From: Mesorhizobium prunaredense
GTDB taxonomy: Bacteria > Pseudomonadota > Alphaproteobacteria > Rhizobiales > Rhizobiaceae
Direction of reading: 5' to 3'
Length of the DNA stretch: 64,000 nt
NCBI RefSeq assembly: GCF_900156895.1
Contig: NZ_FTPD01000017.1
Location: 42,084 to 106,083 of the forward strand
In this document: positions 9,233 through 17,697 of the stretch, piece by piece
Layout: each line of letters begins with the position of its first letter
How positions within the stretch are numbered: the first letter of the stretch is position 1
Made by a program: the position numbers and the translations under genes
Notes under the pieces: generated by a model
The model's input: only the letters and a program-made list of their open reading frames with translations
Database searches by the model: none
Told to the model about the DNA's origin: nothing

Positions 9233-9282
9233 AGTTCGTCCTCCTGGGTGGTGATGCTGAGCGACAGGTCTTGGGGGGCCGT

Positions 9283-10029
9283 TCAGACGGGCAACACAGG
9301 CTTTGTCTCGACGCCGAGATGACGCAGAAGTTGGGAGCGGATCTCGCCGAACCGGCGATCGCCGTGATCGCGTGGCGTGGGGATATCGATCGCGATGTCG
9401 GCGGCGATCGCGCCGTTGTCGAGCACCAAAACCCGGTCCGCCAGCGTTACGGCTTCGTCCACATCATGGGTAACCAGCAGCACGGCCGGCTGGTGACGGG
9501 CGCAGAGCTGGCGCAGCAGATCGTGCATGCGCAGGCGGGTCAGCGCGTCGAGCGCGCCAAACGGCTCGTCCGCTAGCAGCAGCTCAGGATCACGAACCAG
9601 CGAGCGCGCCAATGCCACCCGCTGCTGCTCGCCACCAGAGAGTTCGACCGGCCACGCGTTCTCGCGGCCGCTCAGGCCAACCTCATCGAGAGCTACCCGT
9701 CCGCGTTCGGCGGCTTCCGGCAGGTCGAGGCCAAGAACCACATTCTCCAGCACTCGTTTCCATGGCAACAGCCGGGCATCCTGGAACACCACCGATTTCT
9801 TGTCGGGTGTTTCGAGTCGGCCGGAGCCGGAGACTTTGTCGTCGAGATCGGCGAGCGCGCGCAACAATGTACTCTTGCCCGACCCGCTACGGCCGAGAAG
9901 GGCGACGAACTCCCCCTTCTCGATGTCGAGGCTGAGGCCGTCGAGGATGGTTCGCGGCCCGAAACTTCTCACAAGGCTCTCGACCCGCACCACCGGCGCG
10001 CCGCTCAATCCGCCAAGGTGCGACGCCAT
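9283..10029 (-). CDS. ABC transporter ATP-binding protein, SsuB-like
   Basis: A 248-residue nucleotide-binding subunit with Walker A LLGRSGSGKST, Q-loop VVFQDARLLPW, signature ELSGGEQQRVALARSL, Walker B ELLLADEPFGALD and the switch His in LLVTHDVDEA. The start at 10029 (MASHLGG) is used, although the frame stays open much further upstream inside the permease gene, because homologous proteins begin at this point. It overlaps the permease gene by 25 bp. With the permease and binding protein it would import an aliphatic sulfonate, taurine-like or related compound. Confidence 0.92.
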   Translation of the reverse strand: MASHLGGLSGAPVVRVESLVRSFGPRTILDGLSLDIEKGEFVALLGRSGSGKSTLLRALADLDDKVSGSGRLETPDKKSVVFQDARLLPWKRVLENVVLGLDLPEAAERGRVALDEVGLSGRENAWPVELSGGEQQRVALARSLVRDPELLLADEPFGALDALTRLRMHDLLRQLCARHQPAVLLVTHDVDEAVTLADRVLVLDNGAIAADIAIDIPTPRDHGDRRFGEIRSQLLRHLGVETKPVLPV

Positions 10030-10883
10030 GACAGGGACCTTTCCTGGAAGAAGCGGACGATGCCGTCGGAGGCTAGACCGAGCAATGCGTAGACGACGAG
10101 GCCGACGATGATGATGTCGGTCTGGCCGTAGTTGCGTGCGAGATCGATCATGTAGCCGATGCCGCTGGTGGCATTGACCTGTTCCACCACCACCAGAGAC
10201 AGCCAGGCATAGGTCACCGCAAAACGCAGGCCAAGGAAGAACCCTGGAAGGGCGCCGGGCAGGATGACCTGGCGGATGAATTCGCCGTAGCCCATTCGCA
10301 AGGTCTGGGCCAGTTCGACATAACGGCTGTCTATGCTGCGCAAGCTGCTGTGGGTCTGGATATAGATCGGGATCAGGACAGCCAGCGCGATGGTCGTTAC
10401 TTTCATGCCCTCGCCGATGCCGAACCACAGCATCAGCAGCGGGATCAGAGCGAGCGTCGGTATCGCCCGCTTGATCTGAACAGGGCCGTCGATGATGGCC
10501 TCACCAAGCCGCGACAAACCTGAAATGAGAGCAAGGATGGTCCCGATCAGGATTCCGAACACCAGCCCCTGTGCTGCCCGCCAGGCAGACGTCATCAAAT
10601 GATGCTGAAGCTTCCCTTCGGCGATGAGATCGATGGCGGTGCCGACAACCGACCAAGGCGCCGGCAGCGTTCTTGGATCGATCAGGCCGGCGATACTGCC
10701 GATGGACCAGATCACGAGAAGAAGTGCGGGCCCGATCAGCGCGCCAAACGGGATCGTTCGCCCAAGTGCGAGTCGCCTCGTCCCGGTCTTGCGGGGCTCC
10801 ACGGCCGGCGGGATCAACAACCTTTCATCCGATGCGGCAGGAAAGGCGGGGGCAACTGCGGCGGTGTTGGAGAATGCGTTCAT
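10005..10883 (-). CDS. ABC transporter permease, SsuC-like
   Basis: A 292-residue inner-membrane permease of the SsuC/TauC type with several hydrophobic segments (FGALIGPALLLVIWSIGSIA near residue 55, then TLALIPLLMLWFGIGEGMKV) and the EAA-type cytoplasmic loop ELAQTLRMGYGEFIRQVILPGALPG (read as two adjoining pieces). A long N-terminal extension precedes the first membrane segment. It is transcribed between the binding protein (31 bp upstream) and the ATPase (overlapping). Confidence 0.9.
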   Translation of the reverse strand: MNAFSNTAAVAPAFPAASDERLLIPPAVEPRKTGTRRLALGRTIPFGALIGPALLLVIWSIGSIAGLIDPRTLPAPWSVVGTAIDLIAEGKLQHHLMTSAWRAAQGLVFGILIGTILALISGLSRLGEAIIDGPVQIKRAIPTLALIPLLMLWFGIGEGMKVTTIALAVLIPIYIQTHSSLRSIDSRYVELAQTLRMGYGEFIRQVILPGALPGFFLGLRFAVTYAWLSLVVVEQVNATSGIGYMIDLARNYGQTDIIIVGLVVYALLGLASDGIVRFFQERSLSWRRTLAD

Positions 10884-10914
10884 CGGTGTCGTCTCCGGTC
10901 TCGGAAAGGAGGCG

Positions 10915-11970
10915 TCAGGAAGCGTTCAGCGCGTTTGTGGCGATCGCCTCGAAGCGCCTGTCGAACAGGTCCTCGGCCTTGATCGCGGGCTTGTTCAACT
11001 CCTTGGCCAGGAGATCGATCGTCGCCTGCTGGCGCACGATCACGTCGTTCCAGTCGGAGGGGATGTCGAACCGACCATCAGCGTTGACCAGATACTGGCC
11101 ATCTTCTGTGTTGAGGCCCTGGGTGGCGACGTAGTATCCCTCGATCCACTCCTTGGGATGCTCTTCCACCCAACGGGCGGCCAGCGCCCAGTAGCGCACA
11201 TATTCGCCGAGAGCGGCTGCTTTGGCCGGGTCGTCAAGCACGGCTTGTGGGGCATAGAGATGGGCTGGATCATCGCGCAAGCCGTGCGGGATGGTGGCAG
11301 CGCCGTCGGCGCCATACTGGCGGAGATAGCGCTTGATGAGGACGCCCGAGATCGGCGCGACGTCGACTTGCTTGCCGGCAAGTGCCACCGGATAGGCATC
11401 GCCTTTGCTAGGCAGTTCGATGAGATCTACATCCTCCTTTTCCAGGCTGGCGGCCTGCAGGATCCTCAACACCAGCGCGCCTTGTGCCTGACCGGGGCTG
11501 AAAGCAATCCGTTTGCCGCGCAAATCCGCGAGCGTCTTGACCTCGACTCCCGGTGCAATGCCGAGTTGATAAATCGGGTGCGCAACCGGTTCCTTGCGGA
11601 ACTTCGCGGCAATGATCTTGACCTTGAGCCCCGTCCAGGTCGCGTGGATGGGTGGAATGTCGGCAACGGATCCGACGTCCAATGCGTTGGCGCGAAAAGC
11701 TTCGATTGTCTGTGGACCGCCGCTGATATTGGCCCATTCGACCTCAAACGGCAGTTGATCGATCAGCCCCGATAATTCCAGGGCCCTTTGCGTCTCGGGA
11801 TCGCCGATACGAAGCACAGTGCCCGCCGGGATTTTGGTCGGCAGTTTGCCAGCGTCCGGGCTACCCGCCTGGGCAATGAGGGGGAAGAAAGAAGCGACCA
11901 AGCCTACCGCGAACGCGGTCACGAACCCATCAAACCTCCTTCTTGAAAATCTCTCCACAGCTAACACCAT
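10915..11970 (-). CDS. ABC transporter substrate-binding protein, SsuA-like
   Basis: A 351-residue periplasmic binding protein. A basic N-terminus (RFSRRRF) and a hydrophobic stretch ending in PLIAQAG form a Sec signal peptide of about 36 residues. The mature part shows the family pattern TVLRIGDPETQRALELSG, FRANALDVGSVADIPPI, LADLRGKRIAFSPGQAQGAL and a C-terminal helical region. It is the first gene of a minus-strand operon: binding protein, permease, ATPase, LLM monooxygenase. Its promoter should lie in the unassigned stretch after 11970. Confidence 0.88.
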   Translation of the reverse strand: MVLAVERFSRRRFDGFVTAFAVGLVASFFPLIAQAGSPDAGKLPTKIPAGTVLRIGDPETQRALELSGLIDQLPFEVEWANISGGPQTIEAFRANALDVGSVADIPPIHATWTGLKVKIIAAKFRKEPVAHPIYQLGIAPGVEVKTLADLRGKRIAFSPGQAQGALVLRILQAASLEKEDVDLIELPSKGDAYPVALAGKQVDVAPISGVLIKRYLRQYGADGAATIPHGLRDDPAHLYAPQAVLDDPAKAAALGEYVRYWALAARWVEEHPKEWIEGYYVATQGLNTEDGQYLVNADGRFDIPSDWNDVIVRQQATIDLLAKELNKPAIKAEDLFDRRFEAIATNALNAS

Positions 11971-13061
11971 CGTCTTGCTCCAGTTTTGGGAAGGCTCCGA
12001 ATTTCGCTGCTAGTATGTCCAGCGATTTGATAGACTATAAAAGTATCAGGTGCTGTTCTTTGCCACCCAAAGGAAACGCTGTTCGCCTCGAATGCTCATT
12101 CGGAGCACGCGCCGCCCAACAACAGGCGGCTTAGGGCGCTGCAGAGCAGGTCGCGTTCTGACCGGCGCCAACTCACGTCGTCGCCAAAAGCGGTTCCTGA
12201 TGCCCTATGCGCCTTGCCAGCGAGTTCGGCTTGGAACAGGACCCAGCGTGAAGCTGCTAGCAGAAAAATCGCTTCGGCTCCGGTCGTGGAAGGACAGGCA
12301 CTATGGCCTGCGATGATTACCGGCCGATAGGAACGGCCGGGCTCGTAAGGACCGGAAGAGCTGCTGTTTCCTTTTTGGGGGTTTTTCTGAAAAGTCTTCA
12401 GCCTAAACCTCATTATTGTGGTCCAGCCGTCGTATTTTCCAAGGCCAATGCACGGTAGAGTCATAGCACTTTGCCGCCTGCGCGGCAGAGAAGGCTATGG
12501 CAAAGCCGGAACCACAGTAAGACGGCGTAGACCGTCAGGCTCTTCAAAAAACTATTCAGAGGGGATCGTCATCATTGATCCGGCGACTGGGAGGCTCGGC
12601 CGGTTGAAAAGAGGACGTTGGCAATGGGACGGCCACGAGATAGCTGGGGTGATCCACGCCACGCACTTGCACGGATCACCTGCCAAAAATGGCGGACCGG
12701 TCCCGGAATCGAGCCGCCGTCGCGGGTTTTTCGCGGCCGTAGCGGCCTCGCTGTCTGCTGTGCGCTTGGCGAAGCGCGCAGCAGATGAGAACCTGCGTGG
12801 GTCCCGCGGGCGCTGATAGTGCAGCCCGAGATACGGCTGCTCGACGAGCCGCGAGGGGCTCTCGAGGCCATGACCAAGATTTCCATACAGGAAGACCTGG
12901 CGCGCATCTGAGCGAGAAAACGTCATCATGGAAAGGCGTGTCAGCCGGCGCGGGCGTTTCGCGCCTCCAGCGCGGCATTCATCCCTGTGAGTCAGGCTTG
13001 TTTATATAGCGAAACTTCGACAAAAAGTCGCTCCGACTCGGATCGGGAGAAGGGAGCAGAT
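11971..13061. other. 1.1 kb without a convincing gene
   Basis: Short open frames exist on both strands, but none resembles a protein I recognise. It should contain the promoter of the SsuA-like operon (minus strand) at its left end. Near 12590-12730 on the minus strand the pieces SGTGPPFLA and, in another frame, DHPSYLVAV vaguely recall AlpA-type excisionase proteins, but frameshifts make this too weak to call. The right end should carry the promoter of pmtA. Confidence 0.5.
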
Positions 13062-13655
13062 ATGGTCTTTCGATTGAAAGAGCGACTTGGCAAGAAACTT
13101 GAGGAAGAAGTGCAATTCTTCAAATGTTGGCAGAAGGATAAGAAAGGTGTGGGCGCACTCATGCCCACGTCGATCCATGCGGCGCGCCGCATGGCCAGTG
13201 TGGTCAACCCGCATTCTGGATTGCCGGTTTTGGAGATTGGTGCCGGGACTGGTGTCATCACCAGGGCCATCCTGGAAAGAGGCATCAAACCGCATCGGCT
13301 GACTTCGGTCGAATATTCCAAGGATTTCTATGACGGCCTGGTGCGACGCTTTCCGGGAGTGGATTTCCGCTTGGGCAATGCGTTTGCCTTGGAAGAAATT
13401 CTGGGGGAGCGCCGGGAAAAGTTCGATTGTGTCATAAGCGCAGTGCCGATGTTGAGCTTTCCGATGCAACAGCGCCTCACACTGCTCGAGGATTTGCTCG
13501 CACGAATCCCCGCCGGGCGACCTGTGATCCAAATCACCTACGGTCTTCTGTCACCGGTGCTCAAAATGCCCGACCGGTACATCGTTTCTCACTATGATTT
13601 CGTCGTTCTCAATGTTCCCCCCGCACAACTCTGGACCTATCGACGAGCAGTGTGA
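13062..13655 (+). CDS. pmtA: phospholipid N-methyltransferase (PmtA-like)
   Basis: A 197-residue class I SAM-dependent methyltransferase resembling the rhizobial (Sinorhizobium-type) enzyme that converts phosphatidylethanolamine to phosphatidylcholine. Landmarks are the basic, amphipathic start VFRLKERLGKKLEEE, MPTSIHAARRMA, SAM motif I VLEIGAGTGVITRAIL, VEYSKDFYDGL, and FDCVISAVPMLSFP (motif post II). The ATG at 13062 follows AAGGGAG and matches family length; the open frame runs back to 12987. Phosphatidylcholine is needed for efficient symbiosis in several rhizobia, so a copy beside nod genes is notable. It stands alone between decayed regions. Confidence 0.85.
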   Translation: MVFRLKERLGKKLEEEVQFFKCWQKDKKGVGALMPTSIHAARRMASVVNPHSGLPVLEIGAGTGVITRAILERGIKPHRLTSVEYSKDFYDGLVRRFPGVDFRLGNAFALEEILGERREKFDCVISAVPMLSFPMQQRLTLLEDLLARIPAGRPVIQITYGLLSPVLKMPDRYIVSHYDFVVLNVPPAQLWTYRRAV

Positions 13656-14039
13656 CCACAGGGACGCGAGCGCAGGTGGCTTCGGAATCCTTGTACAGGA
13701 CTGCAAAGCCGACTGAACTTGGTGCTAGGGCCAGCCATTCGCGCCCTAGCTGGACCGCCTTCCATTCCGCATTTTCTGAGGATCGATGTGATCGCAGCAG
13801 AGAGATGATGTTCGGCTACAAGCATTGAGAGCGGCGAAGCTTCCGCTAACGCCTATGTTTCTCCGGTATTTCGGAGATGCATTCCTCGAGACGCGCCAGG
13901 CGGAACTTCGCAGCGAAGTTCATGTCCGGCTTCGAAACGTCGATGGCGTCCTTGAGGTGTGGGCGCTATGAGGTCGCGCTCCAGTTCCGCAATGCGCGCA
14001 CGCACCTGCCGAGCCTCGTCCTGACGCAACGCCTTGATC
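13656..14039. other. intergenic, no gene seen
   Basis: About 380 bp between pmtA and the IS6 remnant. No frame has recognisable protein similarity and no repeat or promoter stands out. Confidence 0.4.
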
Positions 14040-14465
14040 CATCCACGCCCGCGCATCGGACTTCCTGCCAGCGCCCGACAGTGCACCGCTGGGTCGTTCA
14101 CTTCTCGCCCAGCTTCGGGAGCGCTTCAACGGGCGCAAGCGCGCGCCCTCACCGGCAAGTGGCACATGGACGAGACATACATCAAGGTACGCTGCCAATG
14201 GATCTATCGTGCCGTCGACGGCGTCGGCGACATGGTCCGAGTTCTTCTTCAGCGAACACCGCGACCTGCCGGCAGCCAAGCGCTTCTTCCGGAAGGCCCT
14301 GGACCGCCACGGCAGACCGGATCGCATCGTCATCGACGGCAGCCCGACCAATCATGAGGCGATCATTTCCTGCGACGCCGAACACCGTCTGCGGAATCGA
14401 TCGCGACGAGCGCTGAAGCCGATCCGCATCCGCAAGAGCAAGTACCTCAACAATCGGATCGAGCA
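14040..14465 (+). pseudogene. IS6-family transposase remnant (second copy)
   Basis: A degenerate relative of the element at 2822-3443, in the opposite orientation. Pieces in different frames read TVHRWVVHFSP, TGKWHMDETYIKVRCQW, YRAVDGVGDMV, EHRDLPAAKRFFRKAL, HGRPDRIVIDGSPTNHEA and KSKYLNNRIEQ. Several small indels break the frame, and the C-terminal catalytic Glu region after RIEQ is replaced by unrelated DNA. It is non-functional. Confidence 0.8.
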
Positions 14466-14549
14466 GTTCGCGCCGCGCAAGATGGCGTCGGCCTGGGGCG
14501 CGCAGTTGCGCATGACGTTGGCGGCCTTGCCGGCGCATAGCGGGAACGA

Positions 14550-14747
14550 GGTCAGGGCGGCCTTCTTACGTTTAAGTACAGTCCGACACAGCAGGACAAC
14601 GGTGTTGATTGCGGCGTCTTCGTGGTGGACGGCACGCGCGAGCTGGTTCAACGATCGGCGGACGAGCAGCGGCCCGAAACCCAACAGCCGCTGCCGCGAT
14701 CGTCGCCTCTCGGCCAGCGTGAAGTTTTTCGATGTTCTCGGGTTTGA
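14550..14747 (+). pseudogene. C48 (Ulp1/SUMO-protease-like) peptidase fragment, possible type III effector relic
   Basis: One frame reads LLTFKYSPTQQDNGVDCGVF, continuing VVDGTRELVQ, before a TGA at 14745-14747. The block QQDNGVDCGVFV matches the catalytic Gln...Cys region of C48 cysteine peptidases. In rhizobia, C48 domains occur in type III effectors such as NopD. The upstream catalytic His/Asp part is missing (in-frame stop near 14530), so only the end of the domain remains. It lies between an IS6 remnant and the AbiE pair. Confidence 0.5.
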
Positions 14748-14806
14748 AGTAGCAGACCATTTGCTCGACAACGGATTGATGATGCCCCGGCGACGTGGCC
14801 AGGCGA

Positions 14807-15850
14807 CTAGGAATGGGTGTTGATGTCCTGCTCAATCTGCCGTGCTGATTCCAGAATGTCATCGAAACTCGGCGGAGTGCCGAAGATCATGGCCGCGGTA
14901 TTGGCATAGTCGCGCGTGAGCGCGTCCACCATCTTTGGAGCGGGCGCGATCGCGAAGCTGCCCGGGACTGCTGAGGCGAGGTCATAGTCGGGACGGTCGA
15001 AAAACATTCGTGCGTGCCGGACACAATCGGCACCAAGATCGAGATCGCCGAGCGCGGCCTTTCCGGTCTCGGATCCGAGAAGACAGTGCAGGTCATAATA
15101 GTGCCGAGACACCCGCTGGCCTTCCTGCCGCAGTTCGCCGCGCCGCTCGTACCAGCGGCGCAATCCGTGGGCGACCACCACCTTGTCCCAAAAGGTGCGG
15201 GTCGCCTCGATCGTGGTCACGTTGGCGACGGTGAGATCAATGCCTGCCACTTCCTCCGCGACATAGGGCGTGATCGTGATGGGGCGATTGGGATCGAGCG
15301 CCGATTTCGCCCCGGACTCGAGGCGTATGGCCGGTCGCACATAGGCGCTGTCACGCGGCTCCACCTCGGGGTACCAGAGCAGCAGCGTCTGCCCATCAGG
15401 ATCGGCTTCATCGATTTCCACGCGGCCGACCCCGTTGGTACCGTCCGCTAGTTGAGCGGTGAGGAAGTCTCTCAGCGGCCCTGTGATATACGCACGGCAG
15501 GCGTCTCGGATGGCGTCGAGCTTGGCGCGACGCTTCTTGTTCGACAGTCCCTCAAGCTCTTCGACGGAGGCAGCCTCGTCGAGATCGTCGCGGAACACGG
15601 TAACGTCGATGTCCTCGGAAAAACGCTGGATGAGGCCATAGCCTTTTAATAGCGACGTCCCGCCCTTGAAAAGCAGCCGTGGCTCCCCCTCAGGCCGTTC
15701 GTGGTAGAGCGAATTGAGAGTCCAGCAGACCCAGAAATCCTTTTCGACATTGCCTACCGGAGCTCCGATCCGATTGGCCGTGGCGAGGAACAGGTCGAGC
15801 CGGTCACGTGGGGATGCCGCGATGATCTGGCGGTAAGCATCGGTACTCAT
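14807..15850 (-). CDS. AbiEii-type nucleotidyltransferase toxin (type IV TA system)
   Basis: A 347-residue member of the AbiEii/AbiGii toxin family, GTP-binding nucleotidyltransferases of type IV toxin-antitoxin and phage-exclusion systems. Landmarks are the N-terminal NVEKDFWVCW, the nucleotidyltransferase motif FKGGTSLLKGYGLIQRFSED followed by IDV, and the KVVVAHGLRRWYERRGEL and SRHYYDLHCLL helices. The ATG at 15850 overlaps the stop of the antitoxin gene by 4 bp, so the pair is translationally coupled. An upstream extension of the frame to 16084 lies inside the antitoxin gene and is not used. Confidence 0.88.
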   Translation of the reverse strand: MSTDAYRQIIAASPRDRLDLFLATANRIGAPVGNVEKDFWVCWTLNSLYHERPEGEPRLLFKGGTSLLKGYGLIQRFSEDIDVTVFRDDLDEAASVEELEGLSNKKRRAKLDAIRDACRAYITGPLRDFLTAQLADGTNGVGRVEIDEADPDGQTLLLWYPEVEPRDSAYVRPAIRLESGAKSALDPNRPITITPYVAEEVAGIDLTVANVTTIEATRTFWDKVVVAHGLRRWYERRGELRQEGQRVSRHYYDLHCLLGSETGKAALGDLDLGADCVRHARMFFDRPDYDLASAVPGSFAIAPAPKMVDALTRDYANTAAMIFGTPPSFDDILESARQIEQDINTHS

Positions 15851-16512
15851 GGCTTCGCCTCCTGCGGGTCCGCCCTCAGAATTTCGCGGAGGAACTCCTG
15901 CATCCAGATCGGCACGGCGGAGAGACCGGCGCGCAGATCCTCGCGAATGGCCTCGCCGTGCTTGGGGTCGGCAAAAAGGCGGCGCAACGTCGCCTGGATA
16001 CGCTTCCGTTCGCCCTTCTGGGTCAGCATGTCCTGCATCCAATGCAGGGCCTGGACGACCCGCATCCCCGGCCGATCCGCCCAATAGAGGCGGCTAGGGG
16101 CAGCGTATTTGAAGTGGATTTCCTGCGTGCCGAGCTTGATTGGCTTCAACCGCGCATCGACCAGCACTTCTATTCGGGCGGGGACGGCGGTCGTCAGGCC
16201 GAGGTCGTTGGCGGCCGTCATACCATCGATGACGGCGCGCGCCCGATCGCGGCGCGTGACGGCGCGGATCACAGCGCGATAATCCGGCACGGTGGCGCGG
16301 CCAGTCAGGTTGTTCGTGCGCGGCCGGTCATAGAGGCCTCGGTCGATCCGGCGCAGCTCCCCGGCGGCGGCCAGGCGCTGCAGGGTTTTGTCCACGGCGG
16401 CGCGCGCGCCGAGATCGGCGAAGTCGCCGGGGGTCCAGACCTCGTCGGGTTTGGACTCAATGCGGGCAAGCAGGCGCGAGCGAAGATCGGCATTGGGCTC
16501 AACAATGGACAT
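15847..16512 (-). CDS. AbiEi-type antitoxin / DUF6088-like regulator
   Basis: A 221-residue partner of the toxin at 14807-15850. The N-terminal winged-helix part reads VWTPGDFADLGARAAVDKTL followed by QRLAAAGELRRIDRGLYDRP, the usual pattern of AbiEi/DUF6088 antitoxins that bind DNA and repress the operon. The C-terminal domain has AVIDGMTAANDLGLT and IHFKYAAPSRLYW. The start at 16512 lies directly against a palindromic operator, which supports this start and autoregulation. An extension of the frame to 16584 would run through both operators and is unlikely to be translated. Confidence 0.85.
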   Translation of the reverse strand: MSIVEPNADLRSRLLARIESKPDEVWTPGDFADLGARAAVDKTLQRLAAAGELRRIDRGLYDRPRTNNLTGRATVPDYRAVIRAVTRRDRARAVIDGMTAANDLGLTTAVPARIEVLVDARLKPIKLGTQEIHFKYAAPSRLYWADRPGMRVVQALHWMQDMLTQKGERKRIQATLRRLFADPKHGEAIREDLRAGLSAVPIWMQEFLREILRADPQEAKP

Positions 16513-16582
16513 GTCCGAAATATGCGACAAGTTTCGGACAAAAGGCAAGGTTTGAGTCCGAAATATGCTACAATTTTCGGAC
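16513..16582 (-). promoter_or_regulatory. two palindromic operators of the AbiE operon
   Basis: Two 27-bp elements, at 16513-16539 and 16556-16582, share the frame GTCCGAAATATG...TTTCGGAC, with GTCCGAAA/TTTCGGAC as inverted arms and 16 bp between them. They lie immediately upstream of the antitoxin start, where AbiEi proteins are known to bind inverted repeats. A third copy is found at 30914-30941. Confidence 0.8.
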
Positions 16583-16879
16583 AATCCGCGGTCGCGCCCG
16601 CGCTGAGGCGCGCCGCCATTTCGCCGCTGGCGGCGCCAGACGAGTTACCCCCGGGCGCGGATGCTGTAGGTGTCTCTCGACGATCCAGCGCAATACAGCA
16701 CGTATGTCGATGAGGCCGAGCGCCTGCGCCTTGCTCGCCGGCATGCCGACGCGCAGGCCAGCCGTTGCGCTGCCGCATCGGTGGCGAGGACGACACGGCG
16801 ACTGGCGCACCTATCAGCGCTCGCTAATGAACCCCCGCCGTGGTCCTAGTGGTGTGGGTAATGGCCCTCACGCCGGCGC
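16583..16879. other. region between AbiE operators and recombinase relic, no clear gene
   Basis: No frame here resembles a known protein. A plus-strand stretch around 16670-16800 (DPAQYSTYVDEAERLRLARR) looks protein-like in composition but has no start and no family that I recognise. Confidence 0.3.
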
Positions 16880-17230
16880 AGCGAGAACCTTCTGGACCGC
16901 CGAAGGTGAACATCCGGCCACCTTGGCAACCTGCCTAACGGACAGCCGCTCGGCCTGATCAGATCATGGTCCAGCACCACGGGCCTGCCGGTCTTCCACG
17001 GCTCGCCCTTGGCTTCCGCCTTGGCTTTGGCCTTGGCGATCCCTTCCATGTGCCGTTCCTTCCTGAGAGCCGTCTCAAACTCGGCAATCCAAAGGATGCT
17101 AAACACGAGCTTCCCCGTCCGGGTGGTCGTATCAAGCGAGGCATCGTCCTGCACCTTGAACCCGACACCCTTCTTATCGAGGTCCTTGACGATCTGGCGG
17201 AGGTGCGCCGCTGTGCCAGTCTATCGACCT
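16880..17230 (-). pseudogene. serine recombinase (resolvase/invertase) remnant
   Basis: The minus strand reads QDDASLDTTTRTGKLVFSIL, then AEFETALRKERHMEGIAKAK, then GRPVVLDHDLIR, the end of the catalytic domain and linker of Tn3-resolvase/Hin-type serine recombinases. The HTH that follows (VRQVAKVAG-like) is in other frames. The catalytic N-terminus is reduced to a fragment resembling KVDRLAQR in another frame. It is a broken mobile-element gene. Confidence 0.7.
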
Positions 17231-17232
17231 TG

Positions 17233-17269
17233 GAAACCGAGCACGGCAGTTATTATGAACGGAAAGGCC
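17233..17269 (+). repeat. 37-bp direct repeat, copy 1
   Basis: The same 37 bp recur at 17618-17654 with two mismatches (core ACGGCAGTTATTATGAACG). Both copies read HGSYYERKG in one frame. The second copy continues as an open frame to a stop (QFRDLAEKEL), so this repeat is probably a duplicated 3' piece of a small gene. Confidence 0.6.
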
Positions 17270-17617
17270 GCGCCGCCAACCAGCAAGGAATTACGAGGGC
17301 ATGCGCGAAGTTGCTTAGTTGGTCGGCACGTTCGCCGTGCCGGGCGCTAATTTGGGCTTCGCAGGATGGATCGCAGAAACGACCATGCCTCCCGCTGCTC
17401 TTCATCAATCGCTTTGGATTCGTCCCAACCTTGCAGCCAAGAGCGTCGCTTTTTGGTCAATAGGGGATAAGGGCAGGCCGATCGGGGCAGCTTTAGGCAG
17501 TAATGCGTCTATGCCTTCGTCTCTCGGGTCGGGCTTGCCCACGTGTGTGCCTCCCTATGCTTTCCGCCAGGCGCTTCTATTCGCGCGGAGTTAAAGACGG
17601 TTCAAGGGTCAGAAGAG
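17270..17617. other. stretch between the 37-bp repeats, only gene scraps
   Basis: A minus-strand scrap at about 17346-17460 reads KKRRSWLQGWDESKAIDEEQ then REAWSFLRSILRSPN before a stop. It looks like the C-terminus of a real protein but has no start and no family I can name. Nothing else is supported. Confidence 0.3.
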
Positions 17618-17654
17618 GAAACCGACCACGGCAGTTATTATGAACGTAAAGGCC
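17618..17654 (+). repeat. 37-bp direct repeat, copy 2
   Basis: Second copy of the element at 17233-17269, 385 bp downstream, differing at two positions. The reading frame through it ends at 17684-17686 (LAEKEL then TAA). Confidence 0.6.
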
Positions 17655-17697
17655 AATTCCGCGACTTGGCCGAGAAGGAGTTGTAAAGTGCGGCGGC

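Noticed and set aside
10030..10428. N-terminal extension of the SsuB-like ATPase
   Set aside because: The frame is open through the permease gene, but the extra residues lack similarity and homologues start near MASHLGG at 10029.
12552..12750. Possible AlpA-type excisionase on the minus strand
   Set aside because: Only a short SGTGPPF stretch and a few later residues agree, in different frames; too weak to call.
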